From an uncultured Clostridia bacterium (GTDB taxonomy: Bacteria; Bacillota; Clostridia; Oscillospirales; Butyricicoccaceae): a stretch of DNA of 15,325 bases. The DNA is taken from assembly GCA_947856675.1 (NCBI GenBank), contig CANUCM010000009.1, positions 1 to 15,325 of the forward strand. Reading direction: 5' to 3'. Positions within the stretch are counted from its first letter, which is position 1. The number at the start of each line of letters is the position of its first letter. This document shows, one piece after another, positions 1 to 6,924 of the stretch. Both the position numbers and the translations under genes were made by a program. The notes below the pieces were generated by a model. It was given only the letters and a program-made list of their open reading frames with translations, was not told where the DNA came from and did no database searches.

Positions 1-1
1 C

Positions 2-715
2 TTGAACCGCGCGCTTGAAGACATGATAGAGCAAAGCCGGCACATTGTGTTCTTTGGCGGGGCGGGCGTCAGCACGGAATCGGGCATTCCCGATTTCCGC
101 AGCGCCGACGGGCTGTACAGCCAGCATTACGATGTTCCGCCCGAAACCATACTGAGCCACAGCTTTTTTATGCGGCATCCCGAGACCTTTTTCCGGTTTT
201 ACCGGGAGAAAATGCTGGCGCTTTCGGCGAAGCCCAACGCGGCGCACCGCAGGCTCAGCGAGCTTGAACGGCAGGGAAAGCTGGACTGCGTCATCACGCA
301 GAACATCGACGGCCTGCACCAGGCGGCCGGCAGCCGCAGGGTTCTGGAGCTGCACGGGTCGGTGCACCGCAACTACTGCATGAAGTGCGGCAGGTTTTTT
401 GACGCGCAGTACATAAAGCAGTCTTCGGGCATACCGCGCTGTCCGTGCGGGGGCATGATTAAGCCCGATGTGGTGCTGTATGAAGAATCGCTGGATCAGG
501 ATGTGATCCGGCAGGCCATAGAGGCGGTTTCCGGCGCAGATCTTCTCATCGTGGGCGGCACTTCGCTTGTGGTGTGGCCCGCGGCGGCGCTGGTTGACTA
601 TTACCGGGGCGACAGGCTGGTGCTCATCAACAAGGAGCCGACGCGCGTGACGGAGCGGGCCTGCCTGGTCATCACCGACAGCATCGGCCGCGTTTTGGGG
701 AGGGATGAAGATTGA
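2..715 (+). CDS. cobB: SIR2-family NAD-dependent protein deacylase (sirtuin)
   Basis: A cytoplasmic sirtuin, which removes acyl groups from protein lysines using NAD+ and releases nicotinamide and O-acyl-ADP-ribose. The NAD-binding signature GAGVSTESGIPDFRS is at residues 20-34 and TQNIDGLH at 99-106. The catalytic His is 118 (in LHGS). A zinc ribbon has Cys126, Cys129, Cys147 and Cys149, and GGTSL is at 185-189. The length of 237 aa is normal for a single-domain bacterial sirtuin. The frame opens with TTG at base 2. Relatives often begin a few residues earlier, so the true start may lie outside the window. The stop overlaps the next gene's TTG start by 4 bp (TTGA, 712-715), which suggests translational coupling to the HutD-like gene. 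The family call is secure. Deacetylase versus other deacylase activity cannot be decided from the sequence. Confidence 0.95.
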   Translation: MNRALEDMIEQSRHIVFFGGAGVSTESGIPDFRSADGLYSQHYDVPPETILSHSFFMRHPETFFRFYREKMLALSAKPNAAHRRLSELERQGKLDCVITQNIDGLHQAAGSRRVLELHGSVHRNYCMKCGRFFDAQYIKQSSGIPRCPCGGMIKPDVVLYEESLDQDVIRQAIEAVSGADLLIVGGTSLVVWPAAALVDYYRGDRLVLINKEPTRVTERACLVITDSIGRVLGRDED

Positions 716-1305
716 AAATCAAACTCCTTCCCCCGGCCCGGGTCAGCCGTTGGAGCGGCGGGCAGACGTCGGAAATTGCGCTGTGGCCGCCCGGCAGCAG
801 CTACGCCTCGCGGGATTTTCTGTGGCGGCTCAGCTCGGCCACGGTGGAGTGCGGGCACAGCGTGTTTACCGCCCTGCCCGATTATGAGCGGTACATTGCC
901 CTGCTTTCCGGGTCTTTGGCTTTGTCCGTCTGCGGGCAGCCGTACAAAGAGCTTGAGCGGATGGCACCGTTTTGCTTTGACGGAGCGGACCCGGTGGAGA
1001 GCCGGGGATGTGCCGTTGACTGCAACCTGATGCTGCGCAAAGGCCGGTGCAGCGGCAAGCTCATTTCGCTGGCGGGCGGCGGCGAGGTTGCGCTGTACGC
1101 CGCGGAAGCCGGGTGCACGGCATGGCTTCTGTACGCCGTGGAGCCGCTGACGGCGCGCTGGGAGAACAGCGGCTGCGCCCTGCCGGAAAACGGGTGCCTG
1201 CAGGTGCGGCAGCAGCAGGGAGAGAGCATCCGGCTTTCGGTTTCACCGGGGGCACGCGCCATGCTGGCGCAGATCCGATATGACGAATCCGATACCATAT
1301 TATAA
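712..1305 (+). CDS. HutD/Ves family protein (cupin-like)
   Basis: A 197-residue protein of the HutD/Ves family, a double cupin-like fold with members in histidine-utilisation loci and E. coli Ves. The molecular function is not settled; a small-molecule-binding or regulatory role has been proposed. The hallmark N-terminal motif RWSGGQTSEIALWP is at residues 13-26, a variant of the usual W-x-x-GG-x-T-x-E-I. It is followed by a second conserved block, LWRLSSATVECGHSVFTALP, around 37-56. The start is TTG at 712, because the GGGAGGG tract at 698-704 is well placed for it and the ATG at 705 opens a different, short frame. It overlaps the sirtuin stop by 4 bp and its own stop lies 14 bp before the D-aminoacylase start, so the three genes look like one operon. 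No hut genes are visible here. Confidence 0.85.
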   Translation: MKIKLLPPARVSRWSGGQTSEIALWPPGSSYASRDFLWRLSSATVECGHSVFTALPDYERYIALLSGSLALSVCGQPYKELERMAPFCFDGADPVESRGCAVDCNLMLRKGRCSGKLISLAGGGEVALYAAEAGCTAWLLYAVEPLTARWENSGCALPENGCLQVRQQQGESIRLSVSPGARAMLAQIRYDESDTIL

Positions 1306-1319
1306 AGGAGGCTGTTTGT

Positions 1320-2930
1320 ATGTACGATTTTCTCATCAAGAACGGAATGGTGCTCGACGGGACGGGGACGCCGGCCGTGCGCGCCGACATCGCTGTCAAG
1401 GACGGCAAGGTGGCCCTTGTGGCGCCGGAAATCAACGAGCCGGCCGGGCGTGTGCTTGACGCCAAAGGCCTGTTTGTGTCGCCCGGCTTTGTCGACAACC
1501 ATTCGCACGGCGACATGACCTTCCTTGCGGGAACCAGCGCGTTTAACTATCTGGAGCAGGGCATCACCTGCGAAATCGCGGGACAGTGCGGATCTTCCCC
1601 GGCGCCCTCGCACCCCGGCAGCTTTAACGATGCCGAGCTGATTGTGGGCGAGAGCTTCCCCACCGAGGAAATGATGCGCGTCTGCGATACGTTTACCTCG
1701 TTCAGCCAGTATGTCGACAAAATGGAGCTGGGCACCAACATGGCGTTTCTGGTCGGACACGGCAGCGTGCGCGCCCGCGTCATGGGGCACACCGACGCCG
1801 AGCCCACGCCCGAGCAGCTTGAGCAGATGAAAGCCATTGTCGATGAGGCCATGAGCTGCGGCTGCGTCGGCATGTCGACGGGACTTATCTATCCGCCTTC
1901 CATCTACGGAAAAACCCCCGAGCTCATCGAGCTTGCCAAGGTGGTTGCAAAGCACGGCGGCGTGTATACGAGCCACATCCGCGGCGAGGGCGACACGCTG
2001 ATCGAAGCGGTGGCCGAGGCCATCGAAATCGGCGAAAAGGCCGGCTGTGCGGTGCACATTTCCCACCACAAGGTGGCCGGCAAGAAAAACCGCGGCAAAT
2101 CCGTGCAGACGCTGCGTATGATTGACGAGGCCAATGCGCGCGGCATCCGCGTCACGGGCGACCAGTACCCGTACCTCGCCGGCTGCACGGGCCTGATTTC
2201 CGCCATGCCGCCGCAGTACATGACCGAAGGCCCCGATGCGTTTGTCAAGCGCATTACGCAGCGCGCGTTCCGCGACGAAGTGACGGCTGTGCTCAAGGCC
2301 GGTCTGCCGGGCGAAAACCTGCTGCGTGACTGCGGGTTTGAAGGCTGCCTGATCCTGGGCGCGCTGACCACGCCGGAGTACATCGGCAAAACGCTGGCCG
2401 ATGTGGCTCAGATGTGGAACATGGATCCCTATGAGGCCATGTACGATCTGCTGGTGCGCAACGAAGGCCGGATGAATATGGCGTTCTTCCAGCAGAACGA
2501 TGAAGACATGATGCGCATTCTGGCCCATCCGCGCATCACCTCGGGCAGCGACTGGTGGCACGAGCCGGTGCGTCACAGCGCCGACAAGCTGGGCGGCGCG
2601 CATCCGCGCGGCATGGCCACCCTGCCGCGGCATCTGCGCCTTGTGCGTGAAAACAACCTCATGCCGGTGGAGAAGGCCATTTACCGTGTTACCGGTATGG
2701 CGGCCGAGATTTGCGGCGTGCCGGGCATCGGCTACCTGCGCGAAGGGTACGATGCCAACATCTGCGTGTTTGACTGGGAGAACCTCGGTGAAACCAACGA
2801 TTACCTGCACCCCTACGCTCCCAACACGGGCATCCGCTATGTGCTGGTCAACGGCCGCCTGGCGGTGGAAGACGGCGTGGCGACCGGCGTCAAGGCCGGC
2901 AAGCGCCTGATTCACGGAGAAAAGAAATAA
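1320..2930 (+). CDS. N-acyl-D-amino-acid deacylase (D-aminoacylase), amidohydrolase superfamily
   Basis: A 536-residue zinc amidohydrolase of the D-aminoacylase family, which hydrolyses N-acyl-D-amino acids to the free D-amino acid and a carboxylate. The small N-terminal beta domain is followed by the metal motif DNHSHGD (His61, His63) and GQCGSS with Cys90, the family's unusual zinc-binding Cys. Other expected ligands are His219 in SHIRGEGD, His249 in HISHHK, and the catalytic Asp411 in SGSDWW. HPRG and a final beta region with DANICVFD follow. The length fits the 480-540 aa family. A strong AGGAGG (1306-1311) sits 8 nt before the ATG. It is the last gene of the operon and is followed by a hairpin at 2945-2989. 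No signal peptide is seen, so the enzyme is probably cytoplasmic. The exact substrate (N-acyl-D-amino acid, D-glutamate or D-aspartate derivative) is unknown. Confidence 0.9.
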   Translation: MYDFLIKNGMVLDGTGTPAVRADIAVKDGKVALVAPEINEPAGRVLDAKGLFVSPGFVDNHSHGDMTFLAGTSAFNYLEQGITCEIAGQCGSSPAPSHPGSFNDAELIVGESFPTEEMMRVCDTFTSFSQYVDKMELGTNMAFLVGHGSVRARVMGHTDAEPTPEQLEQMKAIVDEAMSCGCVGMSTGLIYPPSIYGKTPELIELAKVVAKHGGVYTSHIRGEGDTLIEAVAEAIEIGEKAGCAVHISHHKVAGKKNRGKSVQTLRMIDEANARGIRVTGDQYPYLAGCTGLISAMPPQYMTEGPDAFVKRITQRAFRDEVTAVLKAGLPGENLLRDCGFEGCLILGALTTPEYIGKTLADVAQMWNMDPYEAMYDLLVRNEGRMNMAFFQQNDEDMMRILAHPRITSGSDWWHEPVRHSADKLGGAHPRGMATLPRHLRLVRENNLMPVEKAIYRVTGMAAEICGVPGIGYLREGYDANICVFDWENLGETNDYLHPYAPNTGIRYVLVNGRLAVEDGVATGVKAGKRLIHGEKK

Positions 2931-2944
2931 GAGTTTTCGTCCAA

Positions 2945-2989
2945 GGAAGAAGCTCTGTCCAGGCATTGCGCCCAGGCAGGGCTTCTTCC
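2945..2989 (+). terminator. Long hairpin after the D-aminoacylase gene, possible terminator
   Basis: GGAAGAAGC (2945-2953) pairs perfectly with GCTTCTTCC (2981-2989). CTG/CAG extends the stem inward through one T-G wobble, giving about 13 bp around a 19-nt loop. It begins 15 bp after the deacylase stop. No T-run follows, so it may work as a weak or Rho-assisted terminator or as an mRNA 3'-end protecting stem. Confidence 0.5.
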
Positions 2990-3055
2990 CGTTCGGGTAC
3001 AGTGGGCGGCGCCGGACGGCTGCCTGCACATCGATCATGAAAAAGGAGAGTTATT

Positions 3056-3624
3056 ATGAAGAAACAAATTCTTTCCCTGCTGCTCTCTTTGTGTCTGCTG
3101 GCGGGCATGGTTCCCGCTGCTGCTGCCGATCCGACGGCCGACACGGAAAGCGGCAGCGGAAATACCGCTGCTTCTTCCTATATACCCGGCCCCGGCGACA
3201 TCACTTTTTCTCCGGCTTCTGTCAATTTGGGCAGCGTCGTAAAAGACAGCGAGGATACGGGAAATGCGCTGCCTTCGCAACCGTTACCGTGACCAACACC
3301 AGCGAAAAGACGATGTATATCTGTGTGTCTCCCCGCCGGTTTAACGATGTGACATACCAGAATGTGTCATTCAGGTTCTCTTCATAAAGCTCGCTGCCGG
3401 TTTATACTGCCATCACGGTTGGCGGGCATCCCACCGTTGTAGAGGTAGGGCCGGGTCAATCCGTGGAGGTCACCGTTCAGATCAAGGCGACAAAAAGCGA
3501 CAGCCACCCTGTGACGGTGTGCGAGCAATTTGCCTTTCAGGTGTCCTTTGGCACGGCCTTTTTGGAGCCGGCCGATTCTTACAGCGAGGCCGGTGAGTAT
3601 CAGTATGCAGAACGCAATGTTTAA
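3056..3624 (+). pseudogene. Decayed gene for a secreted Ig-like/ASH-like domain protein
   Basis: The frame starts at ATG 3056 after an AAGGAGAG site (3043-3050) and encodes a clear Sec signal peptide, MKKQILSLLLSLCLLAGMVPAAAA. A Thr/Ser/Gly-rich linker follows, then the beta-strand start ITFSPASVNLGSVVKDSE. It hits a stop at 3290-3292. The missing continuation, ATVTVTNTSEKTMYICVSP, lies in another frame, so a net -1 shift occurred at about 3255-3285. That frame is then broken by TAA at 3385-3387 but continues sensibly (LPVYTAITVGGHPTVVEVGP, then VEVTVQIKAT) to TAA at 3622-3624. Intact, it would be a protein of about 188 aa. The strand pattern (linear repeat LGSVV, then VTVTNTS) resembles ASH/Ig-like extracellular domains. 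Two separate lesions argue for a real pseudogene rather than a single sequencing error. Function is unknown. Confidence 0.75.
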
Positions 3625-3660
3625 AAAAGCCGCCCGGTTTTCTCCGGGCGGCTTTTTTTT
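3623..3660. terminator. Bidirectional intrinsic terminator
   Basis: A perfect 9-bp GC stem, GCCGCCCGG (3629-3637) with CCGGGCGGC (3644-3652), has a 6-nt loop. It is flanked by six A (3623-3628) and eight T (3653-3660). It ends the plus-strand pseudogene and the convergent minus-strand gene, whose stop codon (3659-3661) overlaps the T tract. Confidence 0.93.
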
Positions 3661-4279
3661 ATTGTTCGTTCAGCTGCTGCTGCACATAGCGCACCAGCTG
3701 CTGTTTGTAGTCCTCTGTGCGGCTGCGGAAAAACTCCAAAGCCTGCTCGTCTGCGGCGGGGGAGGCGCGGTAATACTGCAGCTTGCGCGCGGCCTCTTCC
3801 ATGCCGACGGCAAACAGCCGGTCACACAGAAAATCCAGCTTGTCCTTGTCGGCCCTGAGCAGGGAGTCAAGCTCGCCTGCGTCGCAGTGTCCGATGGTTT
3901 CGATAAACCAGAACGGCCAGATAAGCGACTCGAAAAGACCGCCGCCGCTCACCGGTATGGGAAAGCCGTTTTGAAAGCGGGCCTGCATCAGGGGCAGCAC
4001 ACGCTCGGTGATTGCGTCGTAGGTTACGGAAGCGGCGTCGGGAAACGGGGGCACGGAAACCGGCTGCAAAGCGGCCAGCCGCCGGCGGAGCGCCGAAAGC
4101 CGGATAAGAAACAGCACAGGCACCGCAAGGCATGCAAGCGAACACACAATGAGCACGGCGCGGTGCGGCAGCTCGGGAGAGAGCAGTGCGTACATGAACA
4201 GGGCGGAGCCTGACATGGAGCACAGGCAGATGAAAAAGAATACGGCACAGCCGGCGCAGCCTTTGCGCAAACGGGACAC
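3659..4279 (-). CDS. Hypothetical two-TM membrane protein
   Basis: I do not recognise this 206-residue protein. It has two hydrophobic helices, at about residues 10-33 and 39-60, and then a basic segment (RLSALRRRL). That predicts a hairpin in the membrane with a cytoplasmic C-terminal domain of about 145 residues. The soluble part is acidic and probably mostly helical, ending in a Gln/Lys-rich stretch (YKQQLVRYVQQQLNEQ). The start is GTG at 4279, preceded by a weak GTGAGG site. An internal ATG at codon 22 is possible but would remove the first TM helix. It is the last gene of the minus-strand envelope run, 69 bp after the SH3-like gene, with a hairpin and a TATACT box in the gap that may give it separate transcription. 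It ends in the terminator at 3623-3660. Confidence 0.7.
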   Translation of the reverse strand: MSRLRKGCAGCAVFFFICLCSMSGSALFMYALLSPELPHRAVLIVCSLACLAVPVLFLIRLSALRRRLAALQPVSVPPFPDAASVTYDAITERVLPLMQARFQNGFPIPVSGGGLFESLIWPFWFIETIGHCDAGELDSLLRADKDKLDFLCDRLFAVGMEEAARKLQYYRASPAADEQALEFFRSRTEDYKQQLVRYVQQQLNEQ

Positions 4280-4288
4280 CTCACTTTC

Positions 4289-4317
4289 ACGGGCGGAATG
4301 CCGCCCGTTTCAGTATA
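4289..4317 (-). promoter_or_regulatory. Candidate -10 box and 5' hairpin before the two-TM gene
   Basis: On the minus strand TATACT (4312-4317) is followed at once by the perfect hairpin ACGGGCGG-catt-CCGCCCGT (4289-4308). The GTG start of the downstream gene lies 9 nt past the hairpin. Transcription starting about 7 nt after the -10 box would put the stem at the very 5' end of the mRNA. No good -35 hexamer is seen (TGGCAA, 17 nt upstream, is poor). Alternatively the stem is a processing or weak termination site within the operon, though it has no U-run. Confidence 0.35.
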
Positions 4318-4348
4318 CCGCATCCCGGCGCAATTTGCCAGCTTTTTG

Positions 4349-5140
4349 TCAGTGCCGGAAGAAAATGCGGATGAGCACGGCCGATGCGGCCACAACGCCG
4401 ACGGTCAGCGTGGCTGCCAGCACAGCGCCCGGCAGTCCGGGGGAGGGGATGTCTTCGGCGGCCGGAATAAGTTCGGGTCCGGCGGGCAGCACATCGGGGT
4501 CGGCGGGCAGGGTGCTGTCGTCGGGGGCGCTCAGGCACAGCCAGGTGTTGCGCACGCCGTAGCAATAGCCGACATAGGCCCAGAAACGGCCGTCACCGTC
4601 GCGCCAGCAGGTGGTAAAGTGCTCTGAAAGGTCGCCGTCAAACCACTGTGCGTCCAGCCCGTCGGCAGCAACCGAGCCCGAGCCCGGATAGCTCCACAAA
4701 ACGATGGAGCTGACGCCCTTGAGCGCGTCCTGAAAGGCTTCGTCAAACCCTACAAACTCGCTTTCGTGCTGCTCGGCAAACGAGAGGTAGTCGGGCACGG
4801 GGACGCAGTCGGAAAGCCGCACCCAGCCGCGCAGGGCGTCGCGCTCGCCCCACACAGCGCCCCATGTCTGCCCCAGGCTGTCGGTGTACAGGGAGGAGCA
4901 GAAAAGCCGCTCGCCGTTTGCGACATTTTCGCGCACACGGCTGCTTTCGGGGTTTTTATAAAGGGAAACATAGCCTTCCTTTGCGTTTGCGGTGTAGCTG
5001 CGGGGCAGGTAGCTTAGCTCGTCGCTGTGCTTTTGGTAAAAAGAGTCCTGCGGTTCGACAATGGAATCGGCATGAATGACGCCGCTGCATACAAAGCAAA
5101 AAAGCAGGGAAAAGAGCGCAAGACGGGACAGTTTTTTCAT
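4349..5140 (-). CDS. Secreted SH3-like domain protein with C-terminal membrane anchor
   Basis: A 263-residue exported protein. The signal peptide MKKLSRLALFSLLFCFVCSG ends near HA|DS (cleavage after about residue 24). It continues with the conserved-looking FYQKHSDELSYLPRSYTANA and then a bacterial SH3-like fold (YVSLYKNPESSRV, then WGAVWGERDALRGWVRLSDC). A less clear middle domain is rich in Trp and Tyr. A Pro/Asp/Glu-rich spacer at about 205-230 leads to one C-terminal TM helix with a basic tail (IRIFFRH). The expected topology is an extracellular domain tethered to the membrane; there is no LPXTG motif. The ATG at 5140 is chosen because GGAGG (5149-5153) lies 8 nt before it; the longer GTG start would overlap that site. 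Similar SH3-plus-TM proteins are widespread in Clostridia and their role is not known. It lies 19 bp after the 4-TM gene, so the two are probably cotranscribed. Confidence 0.8.
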   Translation of the reverse strand: MKKLSRLALFSLLFCFVCSGVIHADSIVEPQDSFYQKHSDELSYLPRSYTANAKEGYVSLYKNPESSRVRENVANGERLFCSSLYTDSLGQTWGAVWGERDALRGWVRLSDCVPVPDYLSFAEQHESEFVGFDEAFQDALKGVSSIVLWSYPGSGSVAADGLDAQWFDGDLSEHFTTCWRDGDGRFWAYVGYCYGVRNTWLCLSAPDDSTLPADPDVLPAGPELIPAAEDIPSPGLPGAVLAATLTVGVVAASAVLIRIFFRH

Positions 5141-5159
5141 AAAGCACACCTCCGTATGG

Positions 5160-5480
5160 CTAAAAATAAACGATTTGGCTCACCAAAAGTCCGAGTAAAA
5201 AGGAAAAGGCGTTGCACAAAAGGGAAAACAGCCAGGGCCGGGGAATGTCGGGTGCAAAGAAGCGGTAGCAGGCGCCTTCGACCCAAAGGGCGCACAGCTC
5301 CAGCACGGCGGTCAACACGGGCGAGGGAAACAGGCCGTGCACAAAGACAACGACCGGGTTTGTCATGCAGTTGACCAGCGCGCACAGCGCGAGGGCGCGG
5401 CCGCGGACGCCCCAAACGAGGGCAAAGGCCAGCTCGGCGGCGAGGGTCAGCGCCAGCGAAAAACACAGTGCCGGTATCAT
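5160..5480 (-). CDS. Small four-TM membrane protein
   Basis: A 106-residue, very hydrophobic protein with four predicted helices, at about residues 2-25, 31-52, 55-74 and 83-106. Between the first two is a basic GVRGR loop, and the second holds the motif NCMTNPVVV. I recognise no characterised family. An Asn-Pro pair within a TM helix and a Glu in the third helix are the only polar features that might matter for function. Its ATG overlaps the MFS gene's stop as ATGA (5477-5480), which points to translational coupling and a linked function. It ends 19 bp before the SH3-like gene, within whose leader its TAG sits. There is no clear Shine-Dalgarno sequence of its own (only GGCGGG), as expected for coupled translation. 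Confidence 0.72.
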   Translation of the reverse strand: MIPALCFSLALTLAAELAFALVWGVRGRALALCALVNCMTNPVVVFVHGLFPSPVLTAVLELCALWVEGACYRFFAPDIPRPWLFSLLCNAFSFLLGLLVSQIVYF

Positions 5481-6472
5481 CGGGCATTGACCCGCCGCAG
5501 GCCGAGCAGCAGCAGCGGCAGCGACACGGCGGCAAGGGCGGCATACAAAGCGCCGCCGTACAGCGATGCCGTCATGCCAAGGTGTACGGGCAGAAAGCCG
5601 AGAAACAGGGCAAAGGTCAAAAGGCCGAAGGAAAACCCTTTGGCTCCGGGCAAAAGCCGGGAAGCGGCAAACAGGGTCATGGGCATGGTGGCGTTAAAGA
5701 AAAATACGGCGGCCAGGCCGAAAACGCTCCAGCCCGACAGGACAAACAGCAGAGCGGAAAGCCCCAGCGTGACGGCGGCTGCGCGCCGCAGGCCGATGCG
5801 GTCTGCGGCAAAGCCGCCAAAGGCTTTGCCGAGCGCGACGCACAGCACAAACACGGCGGAAAGAACGCCGGTTTTCCATGAAAACTGCAAAGTCAGTCCC
5901 AGTGTGCTGCGCAGCACGACGACGGCAAACAGGCAGGCAAGGGAGAGCCAGGCGCCGGCGCCTGGCAGCAGCGGCGCGTCCTGGGCGGGGCGGCGCGCAG
6001 GCCCAAAGCACAGGCCCCAGACAATGAGGGCAAACAGAGCGGAAACCGCAGCGCCCGACAAAACCGGAAGCTCTGCCTGCGCGGCCATGGAGCCGGCAAA
6101 AATCCCCAGGGCTCCGGGCGAAACAAAAATACCGAGGGGCGCGATGCGCTCGTGGCTGCGCAGGGTGTCAAGGCCGCCGCCGATGTGAAAGGCGGCGTTG
6201 CCCAGCCCGGCGCAAATTGAGGCGGGCAGCGCGGGCAGGAAAAACGCGGCGCATACGGCGAGGCATCCGCCCGACGCCCAAAGCCGGCAGGAACGCGTGC
6301 GGTCGGCCAGCAGCCCCAGGGGCATCTGCACGGCAAAGGCGAAAAAGTTGTACAGTAAAATGCATGTCCAGGCACTGTCGTGCCGGCATACGCTGCCCAG
6401 CATGAGCAGGGCGCAGGAAAAGTCTACGGCAAAATGCGCGGCGGAATACACCGCCAGGCGCAGCGGCTTCAT
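5477..6472 (-). CDS. Major facilitator superfamily (MFS) transporter
   Basis: A 331-residue integral membrane protein with about 12 hydrophobic helices and very short loops, so it is compact compared with the usual 390-420 aa MFS carrier. MFS signatures are visible: the loop 2-3 motif GLLADRTR (variant of G-x-L-a-D-r) and its C-half copy GGFAADRIGLRR. A run AAFHIGGGLDTLRSHERIAP, then PLGIFVSPGALGIFAG, resembles the fosmidomycin-resistance-like branch, but the substrate cannot be inferred. The ATG at 6472 is preferred over ATG 6478 because GAGGG (6479-6483) lies 6 nt upstream of it and would touch the other. It is the first gene of the minus-strand envelope run and overlaps the 4-TM gene by 4 bp. 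No convincing promoter was found in the purine-rich upstream segment. Confidence 0.85.
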   Translation of the reverse strand: MKPLRLAVYSAAHFAVDFSCALLMLGSVCRHDSAWTCILLYNFFAFAVQMPLGLLADRTRSCRLWASGGCLAVCAAFFLPALPASICAGLGNAAFHIGGGLDTLRSHERIAPLGIFVSPGALGIFAGSMAAQAELPVLSGAAVSALFALIVWGLCFGPARRPAQDAPLLPGAGAWLSLACLFAVVVLRSTLGLTLQFSWKTGVLSAVFVLCVALGKAFGGFAADRIGLRRAAAVTLGLSALLFVLSGWSVFGLAAVFFFNATMPMTLFAASRLLPGAKGFSFGLLTFALFLGFLPVHLGMTASLYGGALYAALAAVSLPLLLLGLRRVNAR

Positions 6473-6651
6473 AGGCATCCCTCATTTTCGCTTTTACAAT
6501 GTTAGACGAAGAAAAAGCGCGTTTGGTTCCGAAGAAAAAATAAACTGCCGCGGGCGAAAGAAAAAAGCGGGAGGGCGCACTTTTGACCGGATGAAAAATA
6601 AGCATAAAGACCACCCTTCCATTGATTTGCTATTAGTAATCATATATCATA

Positions 6652-6870
6652 GGGCACTCCCTCGGCCTTGACACCCACGACCCGACCGACAGGACGGTGT
6701 TTGAGCCGGGAATGGTCATGACATGCGAGCCGGGGCTGTATGTTGCCGCCGAGGGCATCGGCATACGGCTGGAAAACGACATCCTGATCACGCAGGGAGC
6801 GCCGGAGGACCTTGTGGGCGAGCGTCTGCTGTGCCCCGAGGAGATTGAGCGCATTATGCAGGAGAAATAA
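6652..6870 (+). pseudogene. C-terminal remnant of an M24-family Xaa-Pro aminopeptidase
   Basis: In the plus frame from 6652 to TAA 6868-6870 the sequence reads GHSLGLDTHDP, then FEPGMVMTCEPGLYV and GIGIRLENDILI. This is the conserved C-terminal part of the pita-bread fold of proline-specific aminopeptidases. It retains three expected dimetal ligands: the His of GHSLG, the Glu of CEPGLY and the Glu of IRLEND. About 72 codons survive of a normal enzyme of roughly 350 or more. A stop (TAA 6637-6639) lies just upstream in frame, and the preceding 170 bp (6473-6640) are AT- and purine-rich with no peptidase similarity. There is no start codon with a ribosome binding site. I infer a 5' deletion or rearrangement with its junction near 6640-6652. 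Confidence 0.8.
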
Positions 6871-6873
6871 AAG

Positions 6874-6910
6874 AAGCTGCCGCCAACCCGGCTGGGTTTG
6901 GCGGCAGCTT
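6874..6910 (-). terminator. Intrinsic terminator of the flotillin operon (possibly bidirectional)
   Basis: AAGCTGCCGCCAA (6874-6886) pairs with TTGGCGGCAGCTT (6898-6910). A further CCC/GGG pairing sits inside past a single-base bulge. Read on the minus strand, the stem is followed by TTCTTTTATTT, a fair U-run, and it lies 15 nt after the flotillin stop. On the plus strand the tail (TTTGCATTTG) is weaker but would also close the peptidase remnant. Confidence 0.85.
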
Positions 6911-6924
6911 TGCATTTGCTTGTG

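Noticed and set aside
882..3038. 718-codon open frame on the minus strand opposite the D-aminoacylase gene
   Set aside because: The plus strand carries an enzyme with all catalytic motifs and a strong ribosome binding site. The antisense product is His/Arg/Ala-rich without any recognisable domain, as expected from a GC-rich shadow frame.
6591..6671. Short plus-strand frame starting MKNKHKDHPSIDLL
   Set aside because: It has no proper ribosome binding site, no homology I recognise, and is cut off within the aminopeptidase remnant. Probably chance.
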